From contig JAEWFC010000023.1 of the NCBI GenBank assembly GCA_023389035.1, positions 248,001 through 312,000 of the forward strand: a stretch of 64,000 bases of DNA. The letters are read 5' to 3'. Source of the DNA: Acidobacteriota bacterium (GTDB lineage: Bacteria; Acidobacteriota; Blastocatellia; Pyrinomonadales; Pyrinomonadaceae). A program made the translations under genes and the position numbers. Positions 40,284-49,393 of the stretch are shown piece by piece (the first letter of the stretch is position 1; the number at the start of each line of letters is the position of its first letter). The notes below the pieces were generated by a model that was not told where the DNA came from, searched no databases, and worked only from the letters and a program-made list of their open reading frames with translations.

Positions 40284-41013
40284 CGTCAATATCGACCACG
40301 TCGCGACCATCCGGGAAGCTCGTAAGACCATCGAGCCAAGCATTATCACGGCTTCAGTGATCTGTGAACAGGCCGGTGCTAACGGCATCACCGTGCATCT
40401 CCGCCAGGATCGGCGCCATATTCAAGACCGAGATATTGAGCTGTTGCGCGATGTGGTGACTACCTATCTCAATGTGGAAATGGCCGCGACCGAAGAAATG
40501 ATCTCGATCGCGCTCAAAGCGTTGCCGGACGCAGTTTCACTCGTTCCCGAGAATCCGAATGAAGTAACGACAGAGGGCGGTCTGGATGTAGCAAAGAACT
40601 TCACGACCGTGGAAAATGCGGTTTCCGCACTGAAAGCAGGCGGTATCTTTGTAAGTATTTTTATCGATCCCGACACGGAGCAGATCGAAGCTGCAAAACG
40701 GGCCGGCGCACAGCAGGTTGAGTTGTGTACCGCCGAGTACGCCGAACTCACGCTCTCAGCCAGAGCGGCTCACGGTGAGGGCGAACGCAAGGCAGTGGCA
40801 GAGACGCAGCGGATCCGAAACGCAGCTGTTCATGCCGCGTCGCTCGGAATGATCGTAGCTGCGGGCCACGGATTGACCTATCGTAATGTCTCGGCTCTTG
40901 CTTCGATCCCGGAGATCACCGAATTTAACATCGGCCACAACATCATATCCAGAGCAGTTTTTGTTGGCCTCAACCAGGCTGTGCGCGAGATGCTCGAGGC
41001 CATCCGCGGCTAG
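40267..41013 (+). CDS. pdxJ: Pyridoxine 5'-phosphate synthase
   Basis: This 248-residue TIM barrel joins 1-deoxyxylulose 5-phosphate and 3-amino-2-oxopropyl phosphate in vitamin B6 synthesis. Conserved segments are KLNVNIDHVATIREAR, GITVHLRQDRRHIQDRD, VSLVPENPNEVTTEGGLDV, VSIFIDPD, VELCTAEYA and AAGHGLTYRNV, with EFNIGHNIISRAVFVGL near the end. GAGGAG precedes ATG 40267 with about 10 nt spacing. The start lies inside the glycosyltransferase gene, so the two are probably coupled. Confidence 0.97.
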   Translation: MSAKLNVNIDHVATIREARKTIEPSIITASVICEQAGANGITVHLRQDRRHIQDRDIELLRDVVTTYLNVEMAATEEMISIALKALPDAVSLVPENPNEVTTEGGLDVAKNFTTVENAVSALKAGGIFVSIFIDPDTEQIEAAKRAGAQQVELCTAEYAELTLSARAAHGEGERKAVAETQRIRNAAVHAASLGMIVAAGHGLTYRNVSALASIPEITEFNIGHNIISRAVFVGLNQAVREMLEAIRG

Positions 41014-41015
41014 AG

Positions 41016-41816
41016 CTATTGTCCGGCAACTGTGAATTTCAGGTCGTCAGCGGCCTGCGCCAGCTTCCGATCGTTCTGGTTAAACGCATCCACCGTCAAT
41101 CGATAGGATCCCGGCTTCAACGGACTATCTAGCACAAACGACTCACCCTCAACCCTCTGTCCGACGTATTTCATCGAACTCTCCGCGTCACCATCGCCAT
41201 CAGGATGAATACTTAGTTTATAGTACGCTGCGTCCTGATACGGCTCCCATTTAACCTCGATCTTTTCCGCAGCGACCTTGCTGCCGACCTTTGGGCTCAA
41301 AACCTTGAGGTCACTCTTGAACAAATGGGAATCGGGAGCAAAATACGTCTTGTCGGCCTCAATCGCATATTTCGCTGCGGAAACGAAGCCTGAGGTAGCA
41401 AAGACGTAATAGGGCGTGTCGAAGACCTTTACCGTCAAACCTTCGTAAGTGCCGGGTGGAACGTCCTTGAAAAGATATTCCCCGGCATCGTCGGTTTTGG
41501 TTGTGAATGTCTCGCCGCCGCAGCCGCTCCCAAAGCGGCTGAACGTTTGGCAAAGCTTTACCTCGACGCCAACGGCCGGTTTTTCGTTAAATAAAGCTTT
41601 TCCTTGAACGTTTCCTTTTCCGGGCGAGGGCTTCTCTTTTTCGGTGCCTGTTCCGGAAGGGATAGTTCCATCTGCGTTCGGCTTGGCCGGCGACGCTGAC
41701 GCCGCTCTGTTTTCGGCAACCGCATTCCCTTTGGTGCCATCGGTCGAATTGCATGCGAGGGACCCCAATAGTGCCAAGATCAGTGAGACAGTGAAGACTT
41801 TGATGTTCGTACGCAT
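41016..41816 (-). CDS. Predicted lipoprotein with carboxypeptidase-regulatory-like domain
   Basis: This 266-residue protein has a lipoprotein signal (MRTNIKVFTVSLILALLGSLAC; lipobox LGSLAC) and a Ser/Pro/Lys-rich linker. A CarboxypepD_reg-like beta sandwich follows (VQGKALFNEKPAVGVEVKLC, DDAGEYLFKDVPPGTY). A second Ig-like segment, LSPKVGSKVAAEKIEVKWEPYQDAAYYKLSI, is fibronectin-like. The module differs from the TNTFGYY module found elsewhere in the window. AGGAG precedes ATG 41816. Its stop is 2 nt from the convergent pdxJ stop, with no terminator between. Function unknown. Confidence 0.8.
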   Translation of the reverse strand: MRTNIKVFTVSLILALLGSLACNSTDGTKGNAVAENRAASASPAKPNADGTIPSGTGTEKEKPSPGKGNVQGKALFNEKPAVGVEVKLCQTFSRFGSGCGGETFTTKTDDAGEYLFKDVPPGTYEGLTVKVFDTPYYVFATSGFVSAAKYAIEADKTYFAPDSHLFKSDLKVLSPKVGSKVAAEKIEVKWEPYQDAAYYKLSIHPDGDGDAESSMKYVGQRVEGESFVLDSPLKPGSYRLTVDAFNQNDRKLAQAADDLKFTVAGQ

Positions 41817-41929
41817 TTTTCTCCTGTAAGAAAATAGAATGTGGAACATTACAGAACTAGGGCGGCATCCCCATAATTCCGGGGCGAGTATGCAGCGGAA
41901 CGAACCGCGTGTCAAGGAAAGAGTTTGGA

Positions 41930-44833
41930 CTAAGAAAGTAGCGGTTTTAGAGCTTGGCCTGTGTACGATCGGCGGACTTTGGCTACATCTTCAGGAGTGC
42001 CGACCGCTACGACCTTGCCGCCGGCATCGCCGCCCTCCGGGCCGAGATCGACTATATAGTCGGCCGATTTGATCACATCGAGGTTGTGCTCAATAACGAT
42101 CACGGTGTTGCCGGTGTCGACCAGCTTTTGAAGAACGTCCAGCAATTTGTGCACGTCCGCGAAATGGAGGCCAGTCGTGGGTTCGTCGAGGATGTATATA
42201 GTCTTTCCGGTCGCCCGCTTTGATAGTTCCTTTGCAAGCTTGATCCGCTGTGCCTCGCCGCCCGACAGAGTTGTCGACGACTGGCCTATCTTGATGTAAC
42301 CGAGCCCTACATCATTCAGGGTTTCGAGCTTCTGCCGGATCTGCGGAACGTTTTCAAAAAGCGGCAGAGCATCTTCGATCGTGGTGTCAAGAAGATCGGC
42401 TATCGATAGCCCCTTGAACCTGACGGCCAAAGTCTCGCGGTTGTATCGGTGTCCGCGACACACGTCACACGTTACGTAAACGTCGGGCAGAAAATTCATC
42501 TCGATCCGTTTCATTCCGTCACCTTCGCAGCCCTCACATCGCCCACCTTTCACATTGAATGAAAAACGACCGGCTTTGTATCCCCGCTGCCGCGATTCCG
42601 GCAGCATTGCGTAAAGGTCGCGGATCGGCGTGAACAGGCCAGTATAGGTTGCCGGGTTGGATCTCGGTGTACGGCCGATCGGGGATTGATCGATCTCGAT
42701 AATCTTATCGACCAAATCGAGCCCGTCGACGGACTCATGCTCCAGCGGCTGAAGGTTTGACCGGTATACGTGGCTATACAGGGCCGGATAAAGGATATCT
42801 TCTACGAGCGTGGACTTGCCCGAACCTGAAACGCCGGTAACGACGGTCAATAATCCTAGCGGAAATTCCACGTCGATATTCTTAAGGTTATGTGCCCGAG
42901 CCCCCTTAACGCGAAGCCGCTGGCCATTCGGCAGCCGGCGAACGTCCGGCAGATCGATCTTCACTTCGCCCTTTAGATATTTACCCGTGAGGGAGCCCTC
43001 GGAGTTCTCGATGTCAGCGGGCGTCCCAACGGCAACCACCTCACCGCCATGTGTACCTGCAAGCGGGCCGAGATCAATGACGTAGTCGGCATGTTCGATC
43101 GTTTCTTCATCGTGTTCTACAACAAGGACCGTATTGCCGAGATCCCGCAGCTCGTGAAGCGTCTCCAGGAGTTTCCTGTTGTCGCGCGGATGCAGTCCGA
43201 TGCTCGGTTCATCCAGAACGTAAAGGACTCCGCGGAGCTGCGAACCGATCTGAGTTGCAAGCCTTATACGCTGACCCTCGCCGCCTGAAAGTGTTGAGGA
43301 ACCGCGATCAAGCGTCAGGTAGCCCAAGCCCACCGCGGAAAGAAAGCGGAGGCGACCGCGTATCTCGCGGAGTACAAGGCCGGCGATCTTCTCCTCGCGA
43401 GGTGTTAGGACGATCGCATCAAAGAGCCCAACGGCATTGTCGATCGAGGTGTGCGTGTACTCAGCAATGCCTCGGCCGCCAACCTTGACCGCGAGGCTCT
43501 CTTTTTGCAAGCGAGCTCCTTCGCAGACCGGACACGGCACCGGAGCTACAAGCTCGATGAGCGCTTCACGAGTCTTTTCGGAGGGGGGATTTTCAAGCCG
43601 TTCCTTCATGGCCTTGAGTGCTCCTTTCCAGTCGCTTTCGTACTTGTAGTCGCCTTGGCGAAAGGTAAGACGCTTTTTTGTCCCGAAAAGGAACGCATTT
43701 CTGATCGCTTCGGGCAGGTCTGCGAAGGCCGTTTCGGTCAACGCCTTCTGTGCCTTCCCGATCGACGTACCGACCGCTTTCTTACGCTTCCCTTTCTTTC
43801 GCTCTTTAGCGGTGTCTGACGGCGGTTCAAGCTTGTCGCCGTCAACGAATCTCTCGATTATCGCGAGTAACGCCGACCGAAGGAAGGACGATCCCGAACG
43901 ATCTGCCCCATTCAAAAAATCGATCTTTCCCGCAGGCTGCTGCGGATCAGGCACGATCTTGTGGGCATCGATCTCCATAACCGTGCCGATTCCCTGGCAG
44001 CGTTTACAGGCGCCAAAGTTCGAATTGAAAGAGAAGGAACGCGGTTCGAGCTGCGCGATATTAATGCCACAATCGATACACGCCATTCGCTCGGAATAGA
44101 GTGTCTCGTCACCGTCTATTACCGATACAAGTGTCGATCCGCCGGTGAGTTTCAGAGCGGTTTTGACCGATTCCGTCAAACGCTCTTCGACGCCGCTCTT
44201 AACCATGAGACGGTCGACAACGACCTCGATGGTGTGATTCTTTCGTTTGTCGAGAAGGATCTCTTCATCGAGTTGACGCATTTCTCCGTCGATTCGGGCC
44301 CGGACAAAACCGTCCTTATGCAGCTTCTCGAGTTCCTTCTTGAATTCTCCTTTTCGGCCCCGAACGACCGGGGCAAGAACCATAACGCGCTCACCCTCAG
44401 GAAGAGTCATTATGCCCGCCACTATCTGCTCGACCGTTTGTCGAGTGATAGGCAGGCCACACTGATGGCAATGGGGTTTTCCTATGGATGAGAACAGCAG
44501 ACGGAGATAGTCGTATATCTCGGTCACGGTACCGACGGTCGATCGCGGGCTTCTTGAAACCGTCTTTTGTTCGATGGAAATCGCCGGGCTGAGCCCCTCG
44601 ATAGAATCCACATCCGGCTTCTCAAGCTGATCCAGGAATTGTCGTGCATATGCGGACAGCGACTCGACATACCGCCTTTGGCCTTCGGCATAGATGGTAT
44701 CGAATGCAAGCGAGGACTTGCCCGATCCGGACAGGCCGGTGATCACCGTGAACTTGTCGCGGGGAATGTCGACGTTAATGTTCTTAAGGTTGTGTTGGCG
44801 AGCCCCGCGAACGGTGATCTGCTTAATGCTCAT
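41930..44833 (-). CDS. uvrA: Excinuclease ABC subunit A
   Basis: This 967-residue ATPase recognises damage in nucleotide excision repair. It has two ABC domains with Walker A ITGLSGSGKSSLAFDTIYAEG and VTGVSGSGKSTLVEDILYP. The ABC signatures are LSGGEGQRIRLATQIG and LSGGEAQRIKLAKELS. Zinc-finger cysteines include CHQC, CIDC, CKRC, CPVC, CEGC and CDVC. The insertion near SDTAKERKKGKRKKAVGTSIGKAQK is Lys-rich. An in-frame upstream start would add 20 residues; MSIKQITVRGARQHNLKN at 44833 is the usual beginning. Confidence 0.97.
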   Translation of the reverse strand: MSIKQITVRGARQHNLKNINVDIPRDKFTVITGLSGSGKSSLAFDTIYAEGQRRYVESLSAYARQFLDQLEKPDVDSIEGLSPAISIEQKTVSRSPRSTVGTVTEIYDYLRLLFSSIGKPHCHQCGLPITRQTVEQIVAGIMTLPEGERVMVLAPVVRGRKGEFKKELEKLHKDGFVRARIDGEMRQLDEEILLDKRKNHTIEVVVDRLMVKSGVEERLTESVKTALKLTGGSTLVSVIDGDETLYSERMACIDCGINIAQLEPRSFSFNSNFGACKRCQGIGTVMEIDAHKIVPDPQQPAGKIDFLNGADRSGSSFLRSALLAIIERFVDGDKLEPPSDTAKERKKGKRKKAVGTSIGKAQKALTETAFADLPEAIRNAFLFGTKKRLTFRQGDYKYESDWKGALKAMKERLENPPSEKTREALIELVAPVPCPVCEGARLQKESLAVKVGGRGIAEYTHTSIDNAVGLFDAIVLTPREEKIAGLVLREIRGRLRFLSAVGLGYLTLDRGSSTLSGGEGQRIRLATQIGSQLRGVLYVLDEPSIGLHPRDNRKLLETLHELRDLGNTVLVVEHDEETIEHADYVIDLGPLAGTHGGEVVAVGTPADIENSEGSLTGKYLKGEVKIDLPDVRRLPNGQRLRVKGARAHNLKNIDVEFPLGLLTVVTGVSGSGKSTLVEDILYPALYSHVYRSNLQPLEHESVDGLDLVDKIIEIDQSPIGRTPRSNPATYTGLFTPIRDLYAMLPESRQRGYKAGRFSFNVKGGRCEGCEGDGMKRIEMNFLPDVYVTCDVCRGHRYNRETLAVRFKGLSIADLLDTTIEDALPLFENVPQIRQKLETLNDVGLGYIKIGQSSTTLSGGEAQRIKLAKELSKRATGKTIYILDEPTTGLHFADVHKLLDVLQKLVDTGNTVIVIEHNLDVIKSADYIVDLGPEGGDAGGKVVAVGTPEDVAKVRRSYTGQALKPLLS

Positions 44834-44929
44834 TACGGTGTAAAACTCTGACCTAAGCCGAAACGAGTATTTTACCAAATGGCGATGAGCGGACAAAGGA
44901 GTCAGCTATGCGGGGGCGATGCGCGGAAG

Positions 44930-45178
44930 TCACCCCAATTTCTCGTTGACGAAGGTGAAGATCGCGGTCGCGATGCTGACGATGATAAACGTGGCGATCG
45001 CACGCCATACAGCGTCCGATTCGGTAAACTGCCAGATCGCAAGGATACATAGGACCGTACAAACGACCAGCGAGGTCGTTATAACGGTGAAAGCGATCCA
45101 GCGTACCGCCTGAGGATTAACGACGCCGCGAGTCTCCGACTTTAACTTGACGACGACATCGGGTTCTTCGGCCTTCAT
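44930..45178 (-). CDS. Small two-helix membrane protein, unknown
   Basis: An 82-residue protein with two transmembrane helices (WIAFTVITTSLVVCTVLCILAIW and AVWRAIATFIIVSIATAIFTFV) and a charged N-terminus (MKAEEPDVVVKLKSETRG). No family was recognised. It lies upstream of uvrA on the same strand, 96 nt away, and divergent from the SDR gene. Confidence 0.6.
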   Translation of the reverse strand: MKAEEPDVVVKLKSETRGVVNPQAVRWIAFTVITTSLVVCTVLCILAIWQFTESDAVWRAIATFIIVSIATAIFTFVNEKLG

Positions 45179-45227
45179 ATGCGTCAGTATAACAAACAGT
45201 TATTGGGAAGGGACAGGTGTGCCTGAG

Positions 45228-46370
45228 ATGAACGGCACGAGTCTTGCGGAGTTATCACTTGATCGAAATAGTGTTTCGCGATGGTACATATTTGTGAGGT
45301 CACCGAAATTGAAGTCTGCTGATCCGGGTCTCGAAAAAGACCAATTTATCTATCCGCTCGCCGCTGCCGGCCTAGGGCTCGCTGCTGGCGCACTTCTCGG
45401 TCGTTTTATTCGACCAGCGTATTCATTCAAGGACAAGACGGTGCTTATCACCGGCGGTACGCGAGGTCTTGGGCTCGTCTTAGCTCGTCAATTCGCAGGT
45501 GAAGGCGCTCGCGTGGCCGTTTGTTCACGTGATCGCGGTGAAGTTGAGCGGGCGTATGAGGACCTTTCGGCACGTGGTGCTCAGGTATTTTCGACCGTAT
45601 GCGACGTTCGCGAACGAGAGAATGTCTTACGGCTTGTCGCAGAGGTACGAAGAGAACTCGGGCCGATCGACGTGCTGATAAACAATGCAGGCGTCATTCA
45701 GGTCGGGCCGCTAGCGGTCCAGACTCAGAAGGATTTCGAGGACGCGATGAGCATCCATTTCTGGGCTCCGTATTACGCGATCCAGGCGGTCATCCCCGAA
45801 ATGCGAGCTCGCGGCGAAGGCCGTATCGCCAATATTGCATCCATCGGCGGCAAGATCGCAGTGCCGCATCTAGCACCTTATTGCGCGAGCAAATTCGCAC
45901 TCGCAGGGCTATCATCCGCGATGACAGCCGAGCTGGCGAAAGACGGTATTCGCGTTACAACGGTTTACCCCGGACTCATGCGTACGGGCAGCCATATCAA
46001 CGCACTTTTCAAAGGTAAGAACGAAGCTGAGTACGCTTTATTCAGCATTATGAACGGCCTTCCGCTGACATCCATCAGTGCCGAGCGTGCGGCGGCAGAT
46101 ATCGTCACCGCCTTGCGAAATGGTAAGTCATCTGCGGTGATCTCACTTCAGGCGAAGCTTGCGAACACGATAAACAGTCTATTTCCAGAGGTAATGAGCG
46201 AGATCTTTGCCATTACCAATCGCTTTTTACCGGAGGACGGCGGCGTAGGCAAGGGTTACGCTACCGGTCTCGAAAGCACTTCGGCGATCTCGCCATCGAT
46301 ACTTACAGCGTTGGTGGACAACGCGTCCGCCAGGAATAATGAGCTGCGACCGGGAGAGTCGATAGCTTAG
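45228..46370 (+). CDS. Membrane-anchored short-chain dehydrogenase/reductase
   Basis: This protein of about 380 residues has an N-terminal hydrophobic segment (FIYPLAAAGLGLAAGALLGRFI) before a Rossmann domain. The cofactor motif is TGGTRGLG, NNAG is present, and the catalytic Ser and Tyr/Lys are in NIASIGGK and APYCASKFALAG. The C-terminal 100 residues are an extension (LTSISAERAAADIVTALRNG). The start is uncertain: ATG 45228 or GTG 45219, the latter better spaced from AAGGGA. Its substrate is unknown. It is followed by SRPBCC and alcohol dehydrogenase genes with short gaps, suggesting one transcription unit. Confidence 0.88.
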   Translation: MNGTSLAELSLDRNSVSRWYIFVRSPKLKSADPGLEKDQFIYPLAAAGLGLAAGALLGRFIRPAYSFKDKTVLITGGTRGLGLVLARQFAGEGARVAVCSRDRGEVERAYEDLSARGAQVFSTVCDVRERENVLRLVAEVRRELGPIDVLINNAGVIQVGPLAVQTQKDFEDAMSIHFWAPYYAIQAVIPEMRARGEGRIANIASIGGKIAVPHLAPYCASKFALAGLSSAMTAELAKDGIRVTTVYPGLMRTGSHINALFKGKNEAEYALFSIMNGLPLTSISAERAAADIVTALRNGKSSAVISLQAKLANTINSLFPEVMSEIFAITNRFLPEDGGVGKGYATGLESTSAISPSILTALVDNASARNNELRPGESIA

Positions 46371-46381
46371 GGAGAAATATT

Positions 46382-47152
46382 ATGCACCATGAAAACAGAT
46401 CAATTACAGAATTTATAACGGATACGACGACTAATGTCGGCGGGACAGAGCGAGTGGTTTCTTCGCTTGCGGGCGGAGCTCTTCTAGCTTTTGGTCTTAA
46501 GCAGCGAGGGGCACTCGGGACTGCGCTCTCCGTGCTGGGAGGCGGCATGCTTCTCCGCGGTACGACAGGCCACTGCCATGTTTACGACGCGACCGGCGTG
46601 GATACGGCCCACGGGGCAACGGGTTCGCCGTATCGGCGGAGTCTGTTCACTGGACGAGTCCACGTCACGAAAACGGTCACGATCGATAAGCCCGCGTCAG
46701 AACTTTATAGTTTCTGGAAAAATTTCGAGAATTTGCCCCGATTCATGAACCACCTGGAATCAGTGGAGAAGACTGGCGAAAAGATGTCGCATTGGAAGGC
46801 TAAAGCCCCGCTCGGGATGACCGTTGAATGGGACGCGGAACTAACCAGCGATCGACCAAATGAACGTATCGGATGGGTCTCGGCAGAGGGTGCGGTTATA
46901 CCGAACTCGGGCGTCGTCGATTTTCGCGAAACGAAGCGAGGCACCGTGGTTAAGGTCGACATGACATATGAATCCCCGGGTGGTCCGATCGGTGAATGGG
47001 TCGCGTGGGCGCTTGGCGAAGAACCGAGTATTCAGATCGCAGAGGACCTGAGGCGGTTCAAGGCACTAATGGAAACGGGAATGATAATCACCACGGAGGG
47101 CCAGACCTCTGGACGTGAAGAGATGCCGAAGGCGATGGCCGCCAAAAGGTAA
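46382..47152 (+). CDS. SRPBCC-domain protein with N-terminal membrane segment
   Basis: A 256-residue protein. Residues 18-60 hold a hydrophobic, Gly-rich stretch (RVVSSLAGGALLAFGLKQRGALGTALSVLGGGMLLRG), likely membrane-associated. The SRPBCC/cyclase-type domain follows (KTVTIDKPASELYSFWKNFENLPRFMNHLESVEK, GMTVEWDAELTSDRPNERIGWVS). Such domains bind hydrophobic ligands in a cavity. It starts 11 nt after the SDR gene and ends 11 nt before the alcohol dehydrogenase gene. The combination suggests lipid or aldehyde metabolism, but no substrate can be named. Confidence 0.88.
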   Translation: MHHENRSITEFITDTTTNVGGTERVVSSLAGGALLAFGLKQRGALGTALSVLGGGMLLRGTTGHCHVYDATGVDTAHGATGSPYRRSLFTGRVHVTKTVTIDKPASELYSFWKNFENLPRFMNHLESVEKTGEKMSHWKAKAPLGMTVEWDAELTSDRPNERIGWVSAEGAVIPNSGVVDFRETKRGTVVKVDMTYESPGGPIGEWVAWALGEEPSIQIAEDLRRFKALMETGMIITTEGQTSGREEMPKAMAAKR

Positions 47153-47163
47153 GGGGGTAGAAG

Positions 47164-48339
47164 ATGAAAGCACTTTGTTGGTATGGAAAACATGATGTTC
47201 GGGTGGAAAACGTTCCGGACCCGACGATATTAAATGACCGCGACGCGATCATTAAGATAACTTCAACAGCCATCTGCGGCTCAGACCTGCACTTGTATAA
47301 TGGTTATATTCCGACAATGCAGGAAGGCGACATTCTCGGTCACGAATTTATGGGCGAGGTGGTCGACACCGGTTCGGGGGTCACGAATCTTAAGAAAGGC
47401 GATCGCGTAGTAGTGCCGTTCACTATCTCTTGCGGGAGCTGTTTCTTCTGTAAAAAGGATCTGTGGTCCCTGTGCGACAATACCAATCCCAAGCCGGAGA
47501 TCCTGGAAACGATCGCAGGATATTCGGGCTCTTCGCTGTTTGGCTATTCACATATGTATGGTGGATTCGCAGGCGGACAGGCCGAGTACGTTCGTGTCCC
47601 ATACGCAGATGTGGGCCCGATGAAGGTCCCGGATCACCTGCCGGATGAGAAGGTCCTTTTCCTAACGGATATCTTTCCTACGGGGTATATGGCCGCGGTC
47701 AACTGCAATATCCAGGAAGGCGATACGGTCGCGATATGGGGAGCGGGACCGGTCGGCCAGTTCGCAGTGAAATCCGCATACATGCTTGGGGCCGAGCAGG
47801 TCGTACTGATCGATCACTATCCGGATCGGCTCGCTTTAGCCGAGAAAGAGAACGAAGGCCTAGTAACGATCAACTTTGATGAGGAACCCGTTTACGATCG
47901 CTTGTTGGAACTAACCGGAGGTATCGGCCCGGATTCCTGTATCGACGCCGTCGGGTTGGAAGCTCACGGAACGTCGCCCGACGCATTGCTTGACTATGCG
48001 AAAACGGCGACCTATCTTGCGACCGATCGTCCGCACGCACTAAGACAGGCGATACACTGCTGCCGTAAAGGCGGAACTGTTTCAGTACCGGGCGTTTATG
48101 GCGGTTTCCTTGATAAATTTAATTTCGGAGCGGCGTTCGGAAAGGGCCTGACCTTTAAGATGGGCCAGACCCACATGCATAAGTATACGCCGAAGTTGTT
48201 AGCCGAGGTCGAAGCGGGGACGATCGATCCGTCATTCGTGATCTCGCATAAGTTGAAACTGAGCGAGGCTCCAACAGCCTACGAGAAGTTCAACGAGGAA
48301 AAAGACACTTGGCGAAAAGTGGTGCTATCACCGAACTAG
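47164..48339 (+). CDS. Zinc-dependent alcohol dehydrogenase
   Basis: This 391-residue medium-chain dehydrogenase has catalytic zinc ligands Cys38 in AICGSDLH and His60/Glu61 in GHEF. The four structural zinc cysteines are present (Cys90, 93, 96 and 104, CGSCFFCKKDLWSLC). The NAD-binding motif is WGAGPVGQFAVKSA. The sequence resembles the glutathione-independent formaldehyde dehydrogenase/threonine dehydrogenase-like group, so the substrate is open. AAGGGGG precedes ATG 47164. It closes the SDR/SRPBCC/ADH cassette, with a terminator after it. Confidence 0.93.
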   Translation: MKALCWYGKHDVRVENVPDPTILNDRDAIIKITSTAICGSDLHLYNGYIPTMQEGDILGHEFMGEVVDTGSGVTNLKKGDRVVVPFTISCGSCFFCKKDLWSLCDNTNPKPEILETIAGYSGSSLFGYSHMYGGFAGGQAEYVRVPYADVGPMKVPDHLPDEKVLFLTDIFPTGYMAAVNCNIQEGDTVAIWGAGPVGQFAVKSAYMLGAEQVVLIDHYPDRLALAEKENEGLVTINFDEEPVYDRLLELTGGIGPDSCIDAVGLEAHGTSPDALLDYAKTATYLATDRPHALRQAIHCCRKGGTVSVPGVYGGFLDKFNFGAAFGKGLTFKMGQTHMHKYTPKLLAEVEAGTIDPSFVISHKLKLSEAPTAYEKFNEEKDTWRKVVLSPN

Positions 48340-48350
48340 ATCGCTCAAGA

Positions 48351-48377
48351 GCGGGCCTCGATCGGGGCCCGCCTTTT
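48351..48377 (+). terminator. Terminator after the alcohol dehydrogenase gene
   Basis: A 7-bp perfect stem (GCGGGCC, 48351-48357, with GGCCCGC, 48366-48372) is followed by CTTTTT. Confidence 0.8.
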
Positions 48378-49315
48378 TATAAGAATCTGACAACCGCGAA
48401 AAGTCCCACCGCTGAGATCATGATCCAGAGCATCAGCCCTTGTATCAACGGCCGGCTTCCGACCTCTTTGAGGGTCCGCGGCGTTAGGCTGACCCCGATC
48501 AGGAACAACGTAACCGTCATTCCGGCTTTCGCCAGATTTACTAATGAATCGAAAATACTTGGAAGTACTATAGGCGGGGCGAAGGTTCGGATCGCAGCTG
48601 CTCCGATAAATAAAAAGATAAACCATGGTATCGCCGATCCCGTTCTATTTTCCTTTTCCTCGGACCTGTACAGCCAAGCGAACAGAAGAGCGAGTGGAGC
48701 GATCCATAAAGCTCTAGCGAGTTTTACTGTCGTTGCAGTCGCAAGTGCTTGGTCGCCGTACGCCTGGCCTGCTCCGAACACAGAACTAGTATCGTGAATG
48801 GCGATCGCGGCCCATATCCCAAACTGTTCCTGACTGAGGGCCATCGCAGAACCGATCAATGGAAATAGGAATAGAGCTATTGCGTTTAGGACGAACACCG
48901 TTCCGAGCGCAACGGACATTTCCTTTGACTCGGCATTAATTGCAGGGCCAACGGCTGCTATCGCACTGCCGCCGCATATCGCGGTACCGGATGAAACAAG
49001 CGCTGAAGTCTTCTCATTGACACCGAGCATCCGTCCGATCAGCCAGCCGGCCGCCAATGTGGCGAAAATGGTTGCGACGGTGAACAGGATACCGCTCTTA
49101 CCCGCTTCGTAGATCGCACTCAGATTCATACCGAACCCAAGCAAAACCACAGATGCCTGCAGCAAGTATTTAGTCGGCTTACCCGAAAGGCCCGGATATG
49201 GATTGCCGAACGCGAATGCGAGAACTATACCCAGAGCCAACGCGATCGCCGGCGAGCCAAGGGGCGAGAGGCAAAATAATATTGCAGAAATGAAGACTAT
49301 CTTTGCGGCGGCCAT
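48377..49315 (-). CDS. YeiH-family (UPF0324) putative sulfate exporter
   Basis: A 312-residue integral membrane protein with about ten transmembrane helices. Family features are ALALGIVLAFAFGNPYP near the N-terminus, LLQASVVLLGFGMN, the conserved LVSSGTAICGGSAIAAVGPAI and IHDTSSVFGAGQAYG, and the C-terminal FLIGVSLTPRTLKEVG. Annotated as putative sulfate exporters, the family's substrate is not well established. It ends convergent with the alcohol dehydrogenase gene. No regulator is adjacent. Confidence 0.9.
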   Translation of the reverse strand: MAAAKIVFISAILFCLSPLGSPAIALALGIVLAFAFGNPYPGLSGKPTKYLLQASVVLLGFGMNLSAIYEAGKSGILFTVATIFATLAAGWLIGRMLGVNEKTSALVSSGTAICGGSAIAAVGPAINAESKEMSVALGTVFVLNAIALFLFPLIGSAMALSQEQFGIWAAIAIHDTSSVFGAGQAYGDQALATATTVKLARALWIAPLALLFAWLYRSEEKENRTGSAIPWFIFLFIGAAAIRTFAPPIVLPSIFDSLVNLAKAGMTVTLFLIGVSLTPRTLKEVGSRPLIQGLMLWIMISAVGLFAVVRFL

Positions 49316-49343
49316 ACAAAGCTGACAAGTATAAATGGAAAAA

Positions 49344-49370
49344 GGGTAAAAGGCACATCGCCCTTTACCC
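49344..49370 (-). terminator. Terminator after the DUF4197 gene
   Basis: GGGTAAAAGGC (49344-49354) pairs with GCCCTTTACCC (49360-49370) with one mismatch. Read leftward, it is followed by TTTTTCC. Confidence 0.75.
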
Positions 49371-49393
49371 CGATCCTACGCGTTTCCCCGATG

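Noticed and set aside
41016..41553. Further copy of the TNTFGYY module in the 266-residue lipoprotein
   Set aside because: The domain is carboxypeptidase-regulatory-like but internal, lacks TNTFGYY and the SFTLDD end, and is followed by another domain.
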